Shown one piece after another: positions 16,195 to 25,171 of a stretch of 64,000 nucleotides of DNA. This stretch comes from Caballeronia sp. Lep1P3. GTDB lineage: Bacteria; Pseudomonadota; Gammaproteobacteria; Burkholderiales; Burkholderiaceae. A model generated the notes under the pieces. That model was given only the letters and a program-made list of their open reading frames with translations. It searched no databases and was not told where the DNA came from. Made by a program: the position numbers and the translations under genes. The stretch spans positions 186,001 to 250,000 of the forward strand of contig NZ_CP084265.1 in the NCBI RefSeq assembly GCF_022879595.1, given 5' to 3'. How positions within the stretch are numbered: the first letter of the stretch is position 1; every line of letters begins with the position of its first letter.

Positions 16195-16644
16195 TCAGGC
16201 TCGCTGGGCGCGCATGCGCAGCACCTTGGCCGCATGCTCGTCCGCTTCGCGCTGTTCTACGCGCGCCGCTTGCTTCGCGAGAATCGCCTCGCCGCGCGCG
16301 GCCAGCACTTCGTAGCTGCCCACTTTCTGCTTCTTCATCCGCCATTCGGGTTTCGCCGCCTCGATGCGCTGGTCGGCCATCAGAAGCGCCGTGCGCTGCT
16401 GCGCGATCGCGGCATCGAGCGTATCGACGAATGCCTGGAAGTTGCGCAGCGTCTGCGCGGTCGTGCCTTGCTGCGCCGACGCCGTGAAACGCGCGTGATA
16501 TTCGTCGCGATAAGTCACGAGCGAATTCATCTGCGCCTCGATGTCGTTGCGTTCCTGCTGCAGTTTCCCGAGCTTCTTGGTGACGGCGTCGAGTTCTTCC
16601 TGCGCAAGCTCGATGAGTGTGTTGATCGGCAGATTTTTGGACAT
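16195..16644 (-). CDS. fliJ: FliJ, flagellar export chaperone escort
   Basis: FliJ is a small coiled-coil protein that sits in the FliI ATPase ring and links it to the FlhA gate. The 149-residue protein is almost entirely charged helix with heptad-like spacing (IELAQEELDAVTKKLGKLQQERNDIEAQMNSLVTYRDEY). The family is weakly conserved, but its size, coiled-coil nature and place between fliI and fliK make the call firm. It starts 61 bases after fliI, and fliK follows 62 bases after its stop. Confidence 0.92.
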   Translation of the reverse strand: MSKNLPINTLIELAQEELDAVTKKLGKLQQERNDIEAQMNSLVTYRDEYHARFTASAQQGTTAQTLRNFQAFVDTLDAAIAQQRTALLMADQRIEAAKPEWRMKKQKVGSYEVLAARGEAILAKQAARVEQREADEHAAKVLRMRAQRA

Positions 16645-16705
16645 GAACGTGGCGGTCTCTGTGGTCTTCGTGTGCTACGCGTTCTTATGAGGAATGGCTC
16701 GAATA

Positions 16706-18229
16706 CTAGTCGAAAAGCCTGTGCAGCAAATCGAGGCTCGGTTCAAAATTTGCCTGCTCGCGGAAGCCTTGCTGTAAAAACTGCTCCATGCGCGGATACA
16801 GCGCAATCGCGCGGTCGAGCAGCGCATCGCGTCCGCTCGAATACGCGCCCACGTTGATGAGATCGCGGTTGCGCTGATAGCGCGAGAGCATCTGCTTGAA
16901 GAGACGCACGCGCTCGAGATGCTTGTCGTCGATGATCGACGTCATCACGCGGCTGATCGACTGTTCGATGTCGATGGCCGGGTAATGTCCCGCCTCCGCC
17001 AGCGACCGGTTCAGCACGATATGGCCGTCGAGAATCGCGCGGGCGGAATCGGCGATCGGGTCCTGCTGGTCGTCGCCTTCGGTCAGCACCGTGTAGAACG
17101 CGGTAATGGACCCGCCGCCTTCCGGTCCGTTGCCCGTGCGTTCGACGAGCGCCGGCAGCTTCGCGAACACGGATGGCGGATAGCCCTTCGTCGCGGGCGG
17201 CTCGCCAATCGCGAGCGCGATTTCGCGCTGCGCCATCGCGTAGCGCGTGAGCGAATCCATCAGCATCAGAACGTGTTTGCCCTGATCGCGGAAATATTCG
17301 GCGAGCGAGGTCGTGTACGCGGCGGCCTGCATGCGCAGCACCGGCGACACGTCCGCGGGCGCCGCGACGACGACCGAGCGCGCGAGTCCGTCCTCGCCCA
17401 GAATCTGCTCGATGAATTCCTTCACTTCGCGGCCACGCTCGCCGATCAGCCCGATCACGATGACTTCGGCGCTCGTGTAGCGCGCCATCGTGCCGAGCAG
17501 CACCGATTTACCGACGCCCGAGCCCGCGAAGAGGCCCATGCGCTGTCCGCGCCCGACGGTGAGCAGCGAGTTGATCGCGCGCACGCCGACATCGAGCACC
17601 TTGTGGATCGGCTCGCGGTTGAGCGGATTGATGACCGGCCCGGCGAGCGGCGCATCGACTTTCGCGCCGAGCGGCCCGAGACCGTCGAGCGGACGCCCGG
17701 ACGCATCGACCACGCGGCCGAGCATTTCCCAGCCGACAGGAAGACGCTTCGCGCCCGCCATCGGATCGTTGATCGGCGCGCTTTCGAGCGGATAGACGCG
17801 CGCGCCGGGCAAGAGGCCCGCGACTTCGGTCGTCGGCATCAGAAAGAGCTTGTCGCCCGCGAAGCCCACGACTTCGGCTTCGGCGGTCGGAATCGCGCTG
17901 CCGGGCGGCAGCTCGATCATGCATTCGGAGCCGACGCCCATCTTCAGGCCGACCGCTTCGAGCACGAGACCCGCCGCGCGCGTGAGCCGCCCGCATGGAC
18001 GCAGGGGCCTCGCGATCGCGTTGCGCGATTTCATCGCGTCGAGCTTCTCGCGCCACGCGTCGATGTGCGGATTGCCGGCGAGCTGCGCGAGCTCGGCGAT
18101 GGTGCGCGCGGCATGCGCATCGGGCGTGTCGTCGCCGTTGACATCGCTCGCGAGCGGCCCGAACGACGCGCGCGCGATTTCCTGTTCCAGCGCCGAGAAT
18201 CCGTCCTGCGTGATCCGGTTGTTCACCAC
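16706..18229 (-). CDS. fliI: FliI, flagellar export ATPase
   Basis: FliI is the soluble hexameric ATPase of flagellar protein export, related to the F1 beta subunit. In the 507-residue protein the Walker A motif AGSGVGKS is at about 235-242, GERGRE at 263-268, and the Walker B segment LMLMD at 321-325, followed by [21 protein letters not shown]. The N-terminal extension of about 60 residues is longer than in enteric FliI. A later start near [11 protein letters not shown] (residue 67) would cut into the N-terminal barrel, so the long form was kept. It overlaps fliH by 7 bases. Confidence 0.96.
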   Translation of the reverse strand: MVNNRITQDGFSALEQEIARASFGPLASDVNGDDTPDAHAARTIAELAQLAGNPHIDAWREKLDAMKSRNAIARPLRPCGRLTRAAGLVLEAVGLKMGVGSECMIELPPGSAIPTAEAEVVGFAGDKLFLMPTTEVAGLLPGARVYPLESAPINDPMAGAKRLPVGWEMLGRVVDASGRPLDGLGPLGAKVDAPLAGPVINPLNREPIHKVLDVGVRAINSLLTVGRGQRMGLFAGSGVGKSVLLGTMARYTSAEVIVIGLIGERGREVKEFIEQILGEDGLARSVVVAAPADVSPVLRMQAAAYTTSLAEYFRDQGKHVLMLMDSLTRYAMAQREIALAIGEPPATKGYPPSVFAKLPALVERTGNGPEGGGSITAFYTVLTEGDDQQDPIADSARAILDGHIVLNRSLAEAGHYPAIDIEQSISRVMTSIIDDKHLERVRLFKQMLSRYQRNRDLINVGAYSSGRDALLDRAIALYPRMEQFLQQGFREQANFEPSLDLLHRLFD

Positions 18230-18900
18230 GGCTTGTTCCTCCCGAGCGCGGCGGCGACGCGTTCCCAGCGCGATGCGTTGGTCGCGTCGACTTCGCCGGT
18301 TGCGGCGTGCGCCTTGCAGCCGCCGCGTTCGATGGCCGGGTCCGGACGCACGGTCCAGCCGGCGGCTTCGAGTTCTTCCTTCAGATACGAGTCGACGACG
18401 GGCAAATCCGCCGGACTCACGACGAGCGTCGGCGCGCCCGAAAGCTCCGGCTCGGCCGCGATCACTTCGCGCGCGACGGCGACGAGCGCGGTCGGATCGA
18501 GCGCGAGATGCTGACGCACGACCTGCTGCGCGATATCGATGGCGAGCGCGGCGAGCGTCTCCGCGATGGCGGCATCGGCGGCCTGCAGCGCGGTCCTGAA
18601 CGTATCGGCGATCTGCGCGAGTTGCGCGGCCTCTGCGAGCGCTTCCTTGCGGCCCTCTTCGAAACCCTTCGCGTTGCCTTGTTCGAAGCCCGCCTTGAAG
18701 CCGTGCGCCTGACCCGCGACGTGGCCCTTCGCGAGCCCTTGCGCGTGCGCGTCTTCCTCGACGCGGCGCAGATGCGCTTCGAGCGCCGCCTGGTCCGCCG
18801 CGCTGTTGTCGACGGTGACGGGATCGAACGACGCCATCTCCCAGCGCTGATACGCTGAGACCTGCGCCTTCCCGTTCTGCGTGCGGGCCGCGTCAGACAT
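18223..18900 (-). CDS. fliH: FliH, flagellar assembly protein (ATPase stator)
   Basis: FliH binds FliI and FliN and positions the ATPase below the export gate. The 225-residue protein has a variable N-terminus. Residues about 55-95 are glycine-repeat helical sequence of the kind typical of FliH ([20 protein letters not shown]). The C-terminal domain resembles the F-type b/delta stalk ([30 protein letters not shown]). It overlaps fliG by 8 bases and fliI by 7 bases, so the whole unit is tightly coupled. Confidence 0.94.
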   Translation of the reverse strand: MSDAARTQNGKAQVSAYQRWEMASFDPVTVDNSAADQAALEAHLRRVEEDAHAQGLAKGHVAGQAHGFKAGFEQGNAKGFEEGRKEALAEAAQLAQIADTFRTALQAADAAIAETLAALAIDIAQQVVRQHLALDPTALVAVAREVIAAEPELSGAPTLVVSPADLPVVDSYLKEELEAAGWTVRPDPAIERGGCKAHAATGEVDATNASRWERVAAALGRNKPW

Positions 18901-19888
18901 ACGCGTCCTCCGCCTTGCCGCCTAGCTGGATCTGGCCGTTTTCTGCGAGATTGCGCACGATTTGCAGAATCTTGCGCTGCTGCTGCTCCACTTCCGAGAC
19001 GCGCACCGGACCGCGCGAATCGAGGTCTTCCGCGAGCAGTTCGGCCGCGCGCTGCGACATGTTCGACAGGAACTTCTGACGCAGTCCCGGCTGCGCGCCC
19101 TTGAGCGAGACGATCAGCGTTTCGGATTCCACTTCCTTCAGCAGCAACTGGATCGCGCGGTCTTCCAGGTCGAGCAGGTTCTCGAACACGAACATCTGGT
19201 CGATGATCTTCTGCGCGAGTTCGGCGTCGTATTCGCGCACGTTCGACAGCACGCCTTCTTCGTGATTGCTCGACATGAAGTTGAGAATTTCCGCCGCCGT
19301 GCGGATGCCGCCCATCGGCGCGCGCTTCAGGTTGTCGCTGCCGGAGAGGAGCGTCGTCAGCACGTCGTCGAGTTCGCGCAGCGCGGCGGGCTGAATGCCG
19401 TCGAGCGTCGCGATGCGCAGCAGCACGTCGTTGCGCAGGCGGTCGGTCAGAAGCGCCACGATTTCCGACGCCTGATCGCGGTCCAGATGCACGAGGATCG
19501 TCGCGATGATCTGCGGATGCTCGTTCTTGATGAGTTCCGCGACCGCGCCCGAGTCCATCCACTTCAGGCCTTCGATGCCGCTCGTGTCGCTGCCTTGCAG
19601 AATGCGGTCGATGAGCGCGCCGGCCTTGGTTTCGCCGAGCGCCTTCGTCAGCACGGTGCGGATGTATTCGCTCGAATCCAGCGAGAGCGCGGTGTGTTTT
19701 TCCGCTTCCACGACGAACTCGGTCAGCACGTTGTCGAGCTGCTCGCGGGTCACGTTCTTGAGCGACGCCATCGTCGCGCCGATCTTCTGCACCTCGCGCG
19801 GGGCGAGATACTTGAAAACGTCGGCGGCTTCTTCCTCGCCGATCGACATCAGCAGGAGGGCGGCTTTATTCAGGCCTTCAGCGTTCAT
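18893..19888 (-). CDS. fliG: FliG, flagellar motor switch protein
   Basis: FliG connects the MS-ring to the C-ring and carries the charged helix that meets the stator. The 331-residue protein has the expected N-domain (LNKAALLLMSIGEEEAADVFKYL). The EHPQ motif lies at about 123-126, and MFVFENLLDLEDRAIQLLL plus the torque-helix segment KGAQPGLRQKFLSNMSQRAAEL are in the C-domain. No residue appears out of place. It overlaps fliF by 11 bases and fliH by 8 bases. Confidence 0.97.
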   Translation of the reverse strand: MNAEGLNKAALLLMSIGEEEAADVFKYLAPREVQKIGATMASLKNVTREQLDNVLTEFVVEAEKHTALSLDSSEYIRTVLTKALGETKAGALIDRILQGSDTSGIEGLKWMDSGAVAELIKNEHPQIIATILVHLDRDQASEIVALLTDRLRNDVLLRIATLDGIQPAALRELDDVLTTLLSGSDNLKRAPMGGIRTAAEILNFMSSNHEEGVLSNVREYDAELAQKIIDQMFVFENLLDLEDRAIQLLLKEVESETLIVSLKGAQPGLRQKFLSNMSQRAAELLAEDLDSRGPVRVSEVEQQQRKILQIVRNLAENGQIQLGGKAEDAYV

Positions 19889-21635
19889 CGGACACCCAGT
19901 TCTTGACGACCGTCGCGACGATTCTCGCGTCCTGACGCGCGATCATCCGCGCGTAGTCGAGATTGCGATCGAATTTCGCCTTGTTGCTTTCATGACCGAG
20001 GAGATTCACCTCGGCATCCTTGTCTTCATCGTCCTTCTTCTCGCCGTTGAAAGAAGGGCCGTCCAGCACAGAGAGGTCGTCCGGCGAGCCGAGCGAGGGC
20101 GCGGCGGGTTCGGGCGGCGGGAACGCGCGGCGCATCGCCGGCTTCACCATGCTGAAGTAGAGGAACAGCGCGACGATGCCGATGCCCACGTACTTCGCGA
20201 GCGAAATGCCGCGCGCGATCATGTCGGGCGTGCGCCACCACGGGACGTCCGGCGTCGCGTCGAGGTCCGACGAAAATGCGCTGTTGACCACGTTCACCGA
20301 ATCGCCGCGCTTTTCGTCGAAGCCCATCGCGTCCTTCACGAGCTGCTGCACTTGCGCGAGCTTGTCGGCGGTGAGCGGCGTCATCGTGACCTTGCCCTTC
20401 GCGTCGATCTGCCTTTCGTAATTGACGACCACCGCGACCGACAGACGCTTGATGCCGCCCGTCGCCTGCTCGAAGTGGCGCACGGTGCGATCGACTTCGT
20501 AGTTGGTCGTCGTGTCCTTGCGCAGATTCGTCGGCGTGGCTTTCGTCGCGGCCGCCCCCGATGCCGCCGCGTCGATCGGCGCGGAAGCCGGCTGCGGCGG
20601 CTGATTCGAGAGCGCGCCCGGCACGCCCGACGCGCCGCTGCCCGACGTTTCGCTCGATTCGCTCGACTGCTGGCTGCGAATCGCCGTGCTTTGCGGATTG
20701 GCGTTCGGGCCGTAGCTCTCGGCGGTCTGCTCGAGCTTCGAGAAGTCGATGTCGGCGCTCACCTGCGAGCGCGCATTGCCGGCGCCGAAGAGCGGCGCGA
20801 GGATCGCGTCGATGCGCTTTTGCGTGTTGTGCTCGATCTGCTGCACGTACTTCAGTTGCGACGCATCGAGGCCATTCACCGCGCTCTGGCTCGTGAGCAG
20901 GTTGCCGTCCTGATCGACGATGTTCACGTTGCGCACCGGCATGTCCGGCACGCCCGACGACACCATGTGCGCGATCGCGAGCACCTGGCCTTCGTCCAGC
21001 ACGCGGCCCGGATACAGGTTGATGAGCACGGAGGCGGTCGGCAGTTCCTTGTCGCGCACGAAGACGCTCGGCTTCGGAATGGCCAGATGCACGCGCGCCG
21101 ACTTCACCGACGAAATGGAGCCGATGGTGCGCTCCAGCTCGCCTTCGAGCGCGCGCTGATAGTTGATCTGCTCGGCGAACTGGCTGATGCCGAACTTCTG
21201 GTTGTCCATCAGCTCGAAGCCGACCGAGCCGTTCTTCGGCAGGCCCTGGCTCGCGAGACGCAGACGCGTTTCGTGAACCTGCTCGGCCGGCACGAGGATC
21301 GCCCCGCCGCCGTCGGAGAGCTTGTACGGAATGTTGCCCTGCTGGAGCGCGGTAACGATTGCGCCGCCGTCGCGATCCGACAGATTGCTGAAGAGCACGC
21401 GGTAATCCGGCTGGCGCGACCACATGACGAGACCGGCGACGACCATCGCGAGCACCGCGACCGCGATGATCAGCGGCACGCGCGGGTTCGAGCGGAACTG
21501 CGAGAGCATCGGCACGCGCTGCGCGAAGCCGCCGCCGAGCGAGCCCGCGGCGGGCGCCGCGGCCGCGCCGGGCTGCGCACCCGCCAGGCCCATTCTGGCG
21601 TCGGGCGTGATCAATGAATTGTTGGGCGTTTCCAT
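19878..21635 (-). CDS. fliF: FliF, flagellar MS-ring protein
   Basis: FliF builds the inner-membrane MS-ring on which the whole basal body is assembled. The 585-residue protein has two transmembrane helices, at about residues 52-73 (VPLIIAVAVLAMVVAGLVMW) and 455-475 (YVGIGIVALFLYFSMVK). Between them lie the ring-building motifs (RQPDYRVLFSNLSDRDGGAIV, FELMDNQKFGISQFAEQINYQRALEGELERTI). The C-terminal tail that binds FliG is present (RMIARQDARIVATVVKNWVSDE). It is the first gene of the fliFGHIJK operon and is transcribed away from fliE. GGAG lies 14 bases before the start. Confidence 0.97.
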   Translation of the reverse strand: METPNNSLITPDARMGLAGAQPGAAAAPAAGSLGGGFAQRVPMLSQFRSNPRVPLIIAVAVLAMVVAGLVMWSRQPDYRVLFSNLSDRDGGAIVTALQQGNIPYKLSDGGGAILVPAEQVHETRLRLASQGLPKNGSVGFELMDNQKFGISQFAEQINYQRALEGELERTIGSISSVKSARVHLAIPKPSVFVRDKELPTASVLINLYPGRVLDEGQVLAIAHMVSSGVPDMPVRNVNIVDQDGNLLTSQSAVNGLDASQLKYVQQIEHNTQKRIDAILAPLFGAGNARSQVSADIDFSKLEQTAESYGPNANPQSTAIRSQQSSESSETSGSGASGVPGALSNQPPQPASAPIDAAASGAAATKATPTNLRKDTTTNYEVDRTVRHFEQATGGIKRLSVAVVVNYERQIDAKGKVTMTPLTADKLAQVQQLVKDAMGFDEKRGDSVNVVNSAFSSDLDATPDVPWWRTPDMIARGISLAKYVGIGIVALFLYFSMVKPAMRRAFPPPEPAAPSLGSPDDLSVLDGPSFNGEKKDDEDKDAEVNLLGHESNKAKFDRNLDYARMIARQDARIVATVVKNWVSDER

Positions 21636-21888
21636 TTAGCGTCGAAGCTCCGAATCTTTTGCGCCTTCCTGCGCCGCCGCGTTTTCGTTAAGCGGCTGAG
21701 GAAGTCTTTTCACGATGGGGATTATCCGCACAACATTGCAAGTCGATTCGGTGAATAGAGCGGGGTTTTCCCCGTTCTTCGCACGCTTTGGAAACGGGCC
21801 CGCTGCTAATCTTTTTCATACCCGGACGAGGCTTTTCAACGCCCGCCGAACGCATGAAGTCACGCGCAACCTGTCACACGGAGTCAAC
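21636..21888. other. Divergent fliF / fliE intergenic region
   Basis: 253 bases without a gene, holding the start signals for fliF (minus) and fliE (plus). A small CGGGG-TTTT-CCCCG hairpin lies at 21761-21774. No convincing sigma-28 or sigma-54 promoter was identified; a weak GG-N10-GC spacing near 21790 is not enough to call. Confidence 0.6.
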
Positions 21889-22254
21889 ATGAACTTTCCG
21901 ATCAATCCGCTTTCCGCCGCGCTCGGCGCCATTCAGTCGATGTCGGCGCAGGCCGCCGGCGGCGCGGGCAGCGCATCCACGGTCGCGTCCGGCGCGGTCG
22001 CGGGTCAGGGCGGCTCGGGCGCGGTGAGCGCGGGCAGTTTCGCGGACGCGCTGAAATCGTCGATCGACAAGATCAGCGACAACCAGACGAGCGCGCTCAA
22101 CGAAGCGCACGCATTCGAGATCGGCGCGCCGAACGTATCGCTCAACGACGTGATGGTGGACATGCAGAAGGCGAACGTCGGCCTGCAATTCGGGCTGCAG
22201 GTGCGCAACAAGCTCGTCTCCGCCTACAACGACATCATGCAAATCTCCGTCTGA
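21889..22254 (+). CDS. fliE: FliE, hook-basal body junction protein
   Basis: FliE joins the MS-ring to the proximal rod and is an early export substrate. The 121-residue protein has the FliE C-terminal signature: [32 protein letters not shown], then [35 protein letters not shown]. The frame is open 58 codons upstream, but ATG 21889 follows GGAGTCAAC and gives the family start MNFPINPLS. It is divergent from fliF. Confidence 0.95.
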   Translation: MNFPINPLSAALGAIQSMSAQAAGGAGSASTVASGAVAGQGGSGAVSAGSFADALKSSIDKISDNQTSALNEAHAFEIGAPNVSLNDVMVDMQKANVGLQFGLQVRNKLVSAYNDIMQISV

Positions 22255-22571
22255 CGCGAGCGCCGCGCGCGGTCCCGCTGTGCCTGGCACCCGCTCGAAG
22301 CCTTGTGCCCTAAAGCTTTGCCGCGTTTCTCCGATAACCCCGATAACAGCACGGCGAACGATGGTTCGCTCGCGAAAGCGGGCGCGGCCTTCGTGTTTCA
22401 CGCCGGCGCCGGAGTCGGGCCGCGAAACCGGCGGCTTCGGCAAGCGCACAGCAACCATCTTGCAGGGAGCGAGCGAAGAGGCCGAAGCTCTTGCGCTCGC
22501 GTACCGCAACCACATGCAGAGGGACGAGATCGCGGCCGAAGCGCCCGGTCCCGTGTCCGGGAGAGCCATCG
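22255..22571 (+). other. fliE to fliS intergenic region
   Basis: 317 bases with no gene of their own. The region contains the sigma-28 promoter at 22311 and a long leader of about 230 bases before fliS, which looks G/C-rich and unremarkable. No terminator for fliE was recognised. Confidence 0.6.
22311..22337 (+). promoter_or_regulatory. Sigma-28 (FliA) promoter of fliS-fliT
   Basis: TAAA at 22311-22314, 15 bases, then TCCGATAA at 22330-22337, seven of eight matches to the consensus. It would drive the late genes fliS and fliT and the two genes behind them. Confidence 0.75.
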
Positions 22572-22991
22572 ATGTTTTCGCAGGGACAGGCGGGAGCCAA
22601 CGCATACGCGCGCGTCGGCGTTCAGACAGGCGTCATGGGAGCCAGCCCGCACCGGCTCATCGTGATGCTCTATCAGGGCGCGCGGCAGGCCATCGCGCAG
22701 GCGCGGATGCATTTGCAGCAGAACAACGTGAGCGCACGCGGCATGGCGATCAGCAAGGCGATCAGCATCATCGAGAGCGGTTTGCAGCAGGCGTTGAACA
22801 AGGAAGCGGGCGGCGAGATCGCGCAGCGACTCGACGCGCTCTACGCCTACATGACGCGCCGTCTGCTCGAGGCGAACATGCAGCAGGACGAGAAGATGCT
22901 CGTGGAAGTCGACGACCTGCTCGCGACGCTGGAAGAAGCGTGGGTGGGAATCGGACAGGAAGTGGCACAGATGACCGCGGCGGCAGTCTGA
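22572..22991 (+). CDS. fliS: FliS, flagellin export chaperone
   Basis: FliS binds newly made flagellin in the cytoplasm and keeps it unfolded for export. The 139-residue protein begins MFSQGQAGANAYARVGVQTG and has the conserved SPHRLIVMLYQGARQAIAQA segment, followed by the four-helix bundle (ARGMAISKAISIIESGLQQAL). The start is the ATG preceded by GGGAG at 8 bases. It lies under a sigma-28 promoter, fitting its late role. fliT follows after 31 bases. Confidence 0.96.
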   Translation: MFSQGQAGANAYARVGVQTGVMGASPHRLIVMLYQGARQAIAQARMHLQQNNVSARGMAISKAISIIESGLQQALNKEAGGEIAQRLDALYAYMTRRLLEANMQQDEKMLVEVDDLLATLEEAWVGIGQEVAQMTAAAV

Positions 22992-23022
22992 AAGGAAAGC
23001 GGCGGGCGACTGCCGGAGAAGA

Positions 23023-23352
23023 ATGAAAACGACAGAACAATACTTCGCTCACTACGAAGCCATCGCCGCGCTTTCCGCACAAATGCTGATGGCGGCGCGC
23101 GAAGGCGAATGGAGCGATCTGAAGGCGATGCAGGGTACGTATCGCGAGTTGATCGACCAGTTGAAGGAGACGGACGCGGGCTCGGTACTCGACGAGACCG
23201 CCCGGGCGCGCAAGCTCCATCTGGTGAAGAAGATTCTCGCCGATGACGCCGCCATCCGCGATCTGAGTTCGCCGAGTCTCGCGCGGCTCTCCGCGCTTTT
23301 TACGGTCAACAGCCCGGCGCGCGTCCTGAAGAAGATGATCGGACTGCGCTAG
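23023..23352 (+). CDS. fliT: FliT-type flagellar chaperone
   Basis: FliT is the export chaperone for the filament cap FliD and, in enteric bacteria, an anti-FlhDC factor. The 109-residue all-helical protein (EQYFAHYEAIAALSAQMLMAAREGEWSDLKAMQGTYRELIDQLKE) fits the small, poorly conserved FliT family. It occupies the standard place after fliS. The C-terminal helix (FTVNSPARVLKKMIGLR) matches betaproteobacterial members. Function is taken from position and fold, so it is somewhat less certain than the neighbours. Confidence 0.85.
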   Translation: MKTTEQYFAHYEAIAALSAQMLMAAREGEWSDLKAMQGTYRELIDQLKETDAGSVLDETARARKLHLVKKILADDAAIRDLSSPSLARLSALFTVNSPARVLKKMIGLR

Positions 23353-23397
23353 GGCAAACGCGCCGCGACGTATCGCGGACGCACTTGAGGATCTCGC

Positions 23398-24735
23398 ATG
23401 ACTGGACTCGACTCCGCGCTCGCAGCACTCTTCGCCAGCCGCACGGATCTCGTCCTGTCCGCGATCCGCGCGGCCGATGCCGTGAACGGCGCGGCCGGCG
23501 CCGCCGCTGGCCGCACGACGACGCAAGCGGGCACCCCGTCTTCCGTCGATACGGCGCAGACGCCGACGGCCGCCGCGAGCGATGCGGGCGCACCGGCGGC
23601 ATCGGCGCAAACGCAGCTTTCCAGCGTCGCGCGCACGCTCGACGTGATTTCGCGGCTCGGCGGCGCGGCGCCGCCCGTTCTCGGCGACGTCCCGCTGTGG
23701 CCGACGCCGCCGCGCCCCGCGAGCGCCTTCGCCGCGCTCACCACCGGACTTTTCGATACCGCGTTCTCGTCGAACGCCGCCGCCGTCGCGGCTGCACGCG
23801 CCGCGAGCCAGAATCTGCCGCCGCTGCCGGCATCGGTGCTGGCGGGCGAACTCGCCAAGACCGTCGGCGAGAGCGGGCTTTTCTACGAATCACACCTCGC
23901 GCAGTGGCTCGCGGGACAGCGCAGCGCGGCTTCGCTCGGCAACGAGCCGCAGGCGCGCGCCGATGCCCGCTCGCTCACGTTGCCGCTCGATTTCGAGGGC
24001 GAACCGCCTCTCGGCGAAACCCACGTTGCGCCCGACTTCCCCGACGCTTCCCCGACGATGCCCGCGCGCGCCGTCGCGATGCCGCAAACGCCGCAGCAGG
24101 CGGCGGCGCTCGCGGCATCGGTGCGCGATGCGCCCGCGTCGGCGTTATCGAGCTCGCAGAATGGCGGCGCGGGCGCGAATGGGAGCACGGCGTCCGCGCC
24201 CGCGCAGGCGGAACCGCATGAATCGGCGATGCAGGCGTCGATGGCGGCGGGCATTCATCCGTCGACGCTCGCTGTCGTGCGCCAGCAGCTCGACGTGCTC
24301 GCCAATGGCCAGTTTCGCTGGCAGGGCGAGGCGTGGCCGGGCACGCGCTTCCAGTGGGAAATCGGCCCCGAGCCGCGCGACGCGCGCACGCCGGAACCCG
24401 CCGCCGACGAGCGCGCCTGGCGCACCCGCGTGACGCTTTCGCTGCCCGCGCTCGGCATGGTCGACGCCGAACTGGTGCTGACCGGCGGGAAGCTCGCCGC
24501 GCGCATCAAGGCGAGCGACAAGGGCGCGGGCCGGCTCGCGGCCCAGGGCACGGCGTTCGCGCGCCAACTGGAGGCGGCGGGCATCGCGCTGGCGTCGTTT
24601 TCGGTGCGTTCGATCGACGGCAGCGCGGACATCGACCTGACGGGCGACGAAAGCCGCGCGGCCGCGAAAGCCGTGCGCTCGCCGCTGGAACATCTCTTTC
24701 GCGCATCGCCGCGCGGCGAAGGAGGCGCGTCATGA
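23398..24735 (+). CDS. Second FliK-like hook-length control family protein
   Basis: A 445-residue protein with an Ala/Pro-rich, low-complexity N-terminal two-thirds. Its C-terminal domain (about 325-420) resembles the FliK hook domain: RVTLSLPALGMVDAELVLTGGKLAARIKAS followed by LEAAGIALASFSVRSIDG. It differs strongly from the fliK product at 14693-16132 and lacks the LNPKDLGPLQV motif. Its stop overlaps the start of the FlhB-like gene by four bases (ATGA). FliK acts on the FlhB C-domain, so a coupled FliK-like/FlhB-like pair suggests the two proteins work together, but what they control is not known. Confidence 0.8.
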   Translation: MTGLDSALAALFASRTDLVLSAIRAADAVNGAAGAAAGRTTTQAGTPSSVDTAQTPTAAASDAGAPAASAQTQLSSVARTLDVISRLGGAAPPVLGDVPLWPTPPRPASAFAALTTGLFDTAFSSNAAAVAAARAASQNLPPLPASVLAGELAKTVGESGLFYESHLAQWLAGQRSAASLGNEPQARADARSLTLPLDFEGEPPLGETHVAPDFPDASPTMPARAVAMPQTPQQAAALAASVRDAPASALSSSQNGGAGANGSTASAPAQAEPHESAMQASMAAGIHPSTLAVVRQQLDVLANGQFRWQGEAWPGTRFQWEIGPEPRDARTPEPAADERAWRTRVTLSLPALGMVDAELVLTGGKLAARIKASDKGAGRLAAQGTAFARQLEAAGIALASFSVRSIDGSADIDLTGDESRAAAKAVRSPLEHLFRASPRGEGGAS

Positions 24736-25022
24736 GCACGCCCTACAACCGCAAGCAGGCGACGGCGCTCGCCTACGAAACCGGCAACCGCGAAGCGACG
24801 CCGCGCGTGGTCGCGAAGGGCTACGGACTCGTCGCGGAAATGATCGTGCAGCGCGCGAAGGAAGCGGGCGTCTATGTGCACGACTCGCCGGAAATGGTGT
24901 CGCTGCTGATGCAGGTCGATCTCGATTCGCACATTCCGCCCGCGCTGTATCAGGCGGTGGCGGAGTTGCTGTCGTGGGTTTACCGGCTGGAAAACGAGGA
25001 GCCGATGCGCGGCGTGCGCTGA
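24732..25022 (+). CDS. FlhB C-terminal-domain-like protein (FlhX/YlqH type)
   Basis: A 96-residue protein matching the cytoplasmic C-domain of the export switch protein FlhB: VVAKGYGLVAEMIVQRAKEAGV, then IPPALYQAVAELLSWVYRLE. FlhB is cleaved in the motif NPTH. Here the corresponding stretch reads YNRKQATALAYE, so there is no cleavage site and no membrane part. Such free-standing FlhB C-domains are known and can partly replace the natural cleavage product in some bacteria. Coupling to the FliK-like gene supports a role in export specificity. Confidence 0.88.
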   Translation: MSTPYNRKQATALAYETGNREATPRVVAKGYGLVAEMIVQRAKEAGVYVHDSPEMVSLLMQVDLDSHIPPALYQAVAELLSWVYRLENEEPMRGVR

Positions 25023-25165
25023 CGCATCACCGCAAACATCGACGAAAACCATCGCCGCGACTTGTCGCCGTAAAGCATCGCCGCCAAATATCGCCGAAAA
25101 GCATCGCGGTAAAACACCGCCGTAAAACGTCGCCGCAAAACATCGCCGAAAAGCATCGCGACTTC
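25023..25165. repeat. Degenerate 13-base tandem repeats
   Basis: About ten head-to-tail units of roughly 13 bases, consensus CATCGCCGAAAAG with variants such as CATCGCGGTAAAA, CACCGCCGTAAAA and CGTCGCCGCAAAA. They fill the gap between two convergent genes. There are no spacers, so this is not a CRISPR array, and the run ends 6 bases before the aidB stop codon. Confidence 0.8.
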
Positions 25166-25171
25166 GCCGCG

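Noticed and set aside
21785..21810. Sigma-54 promoter before fliE
   Set aside because: Only the GG-N10-GC spacing is present; the rest of the consensus TGGCAC-N5-TTGC is missing.
25023..25165. Possible CRISPR array
   Set aside because: Units are about 13 bases, directly adjoining and degenerate, with no spacers and no cas genes nearby.
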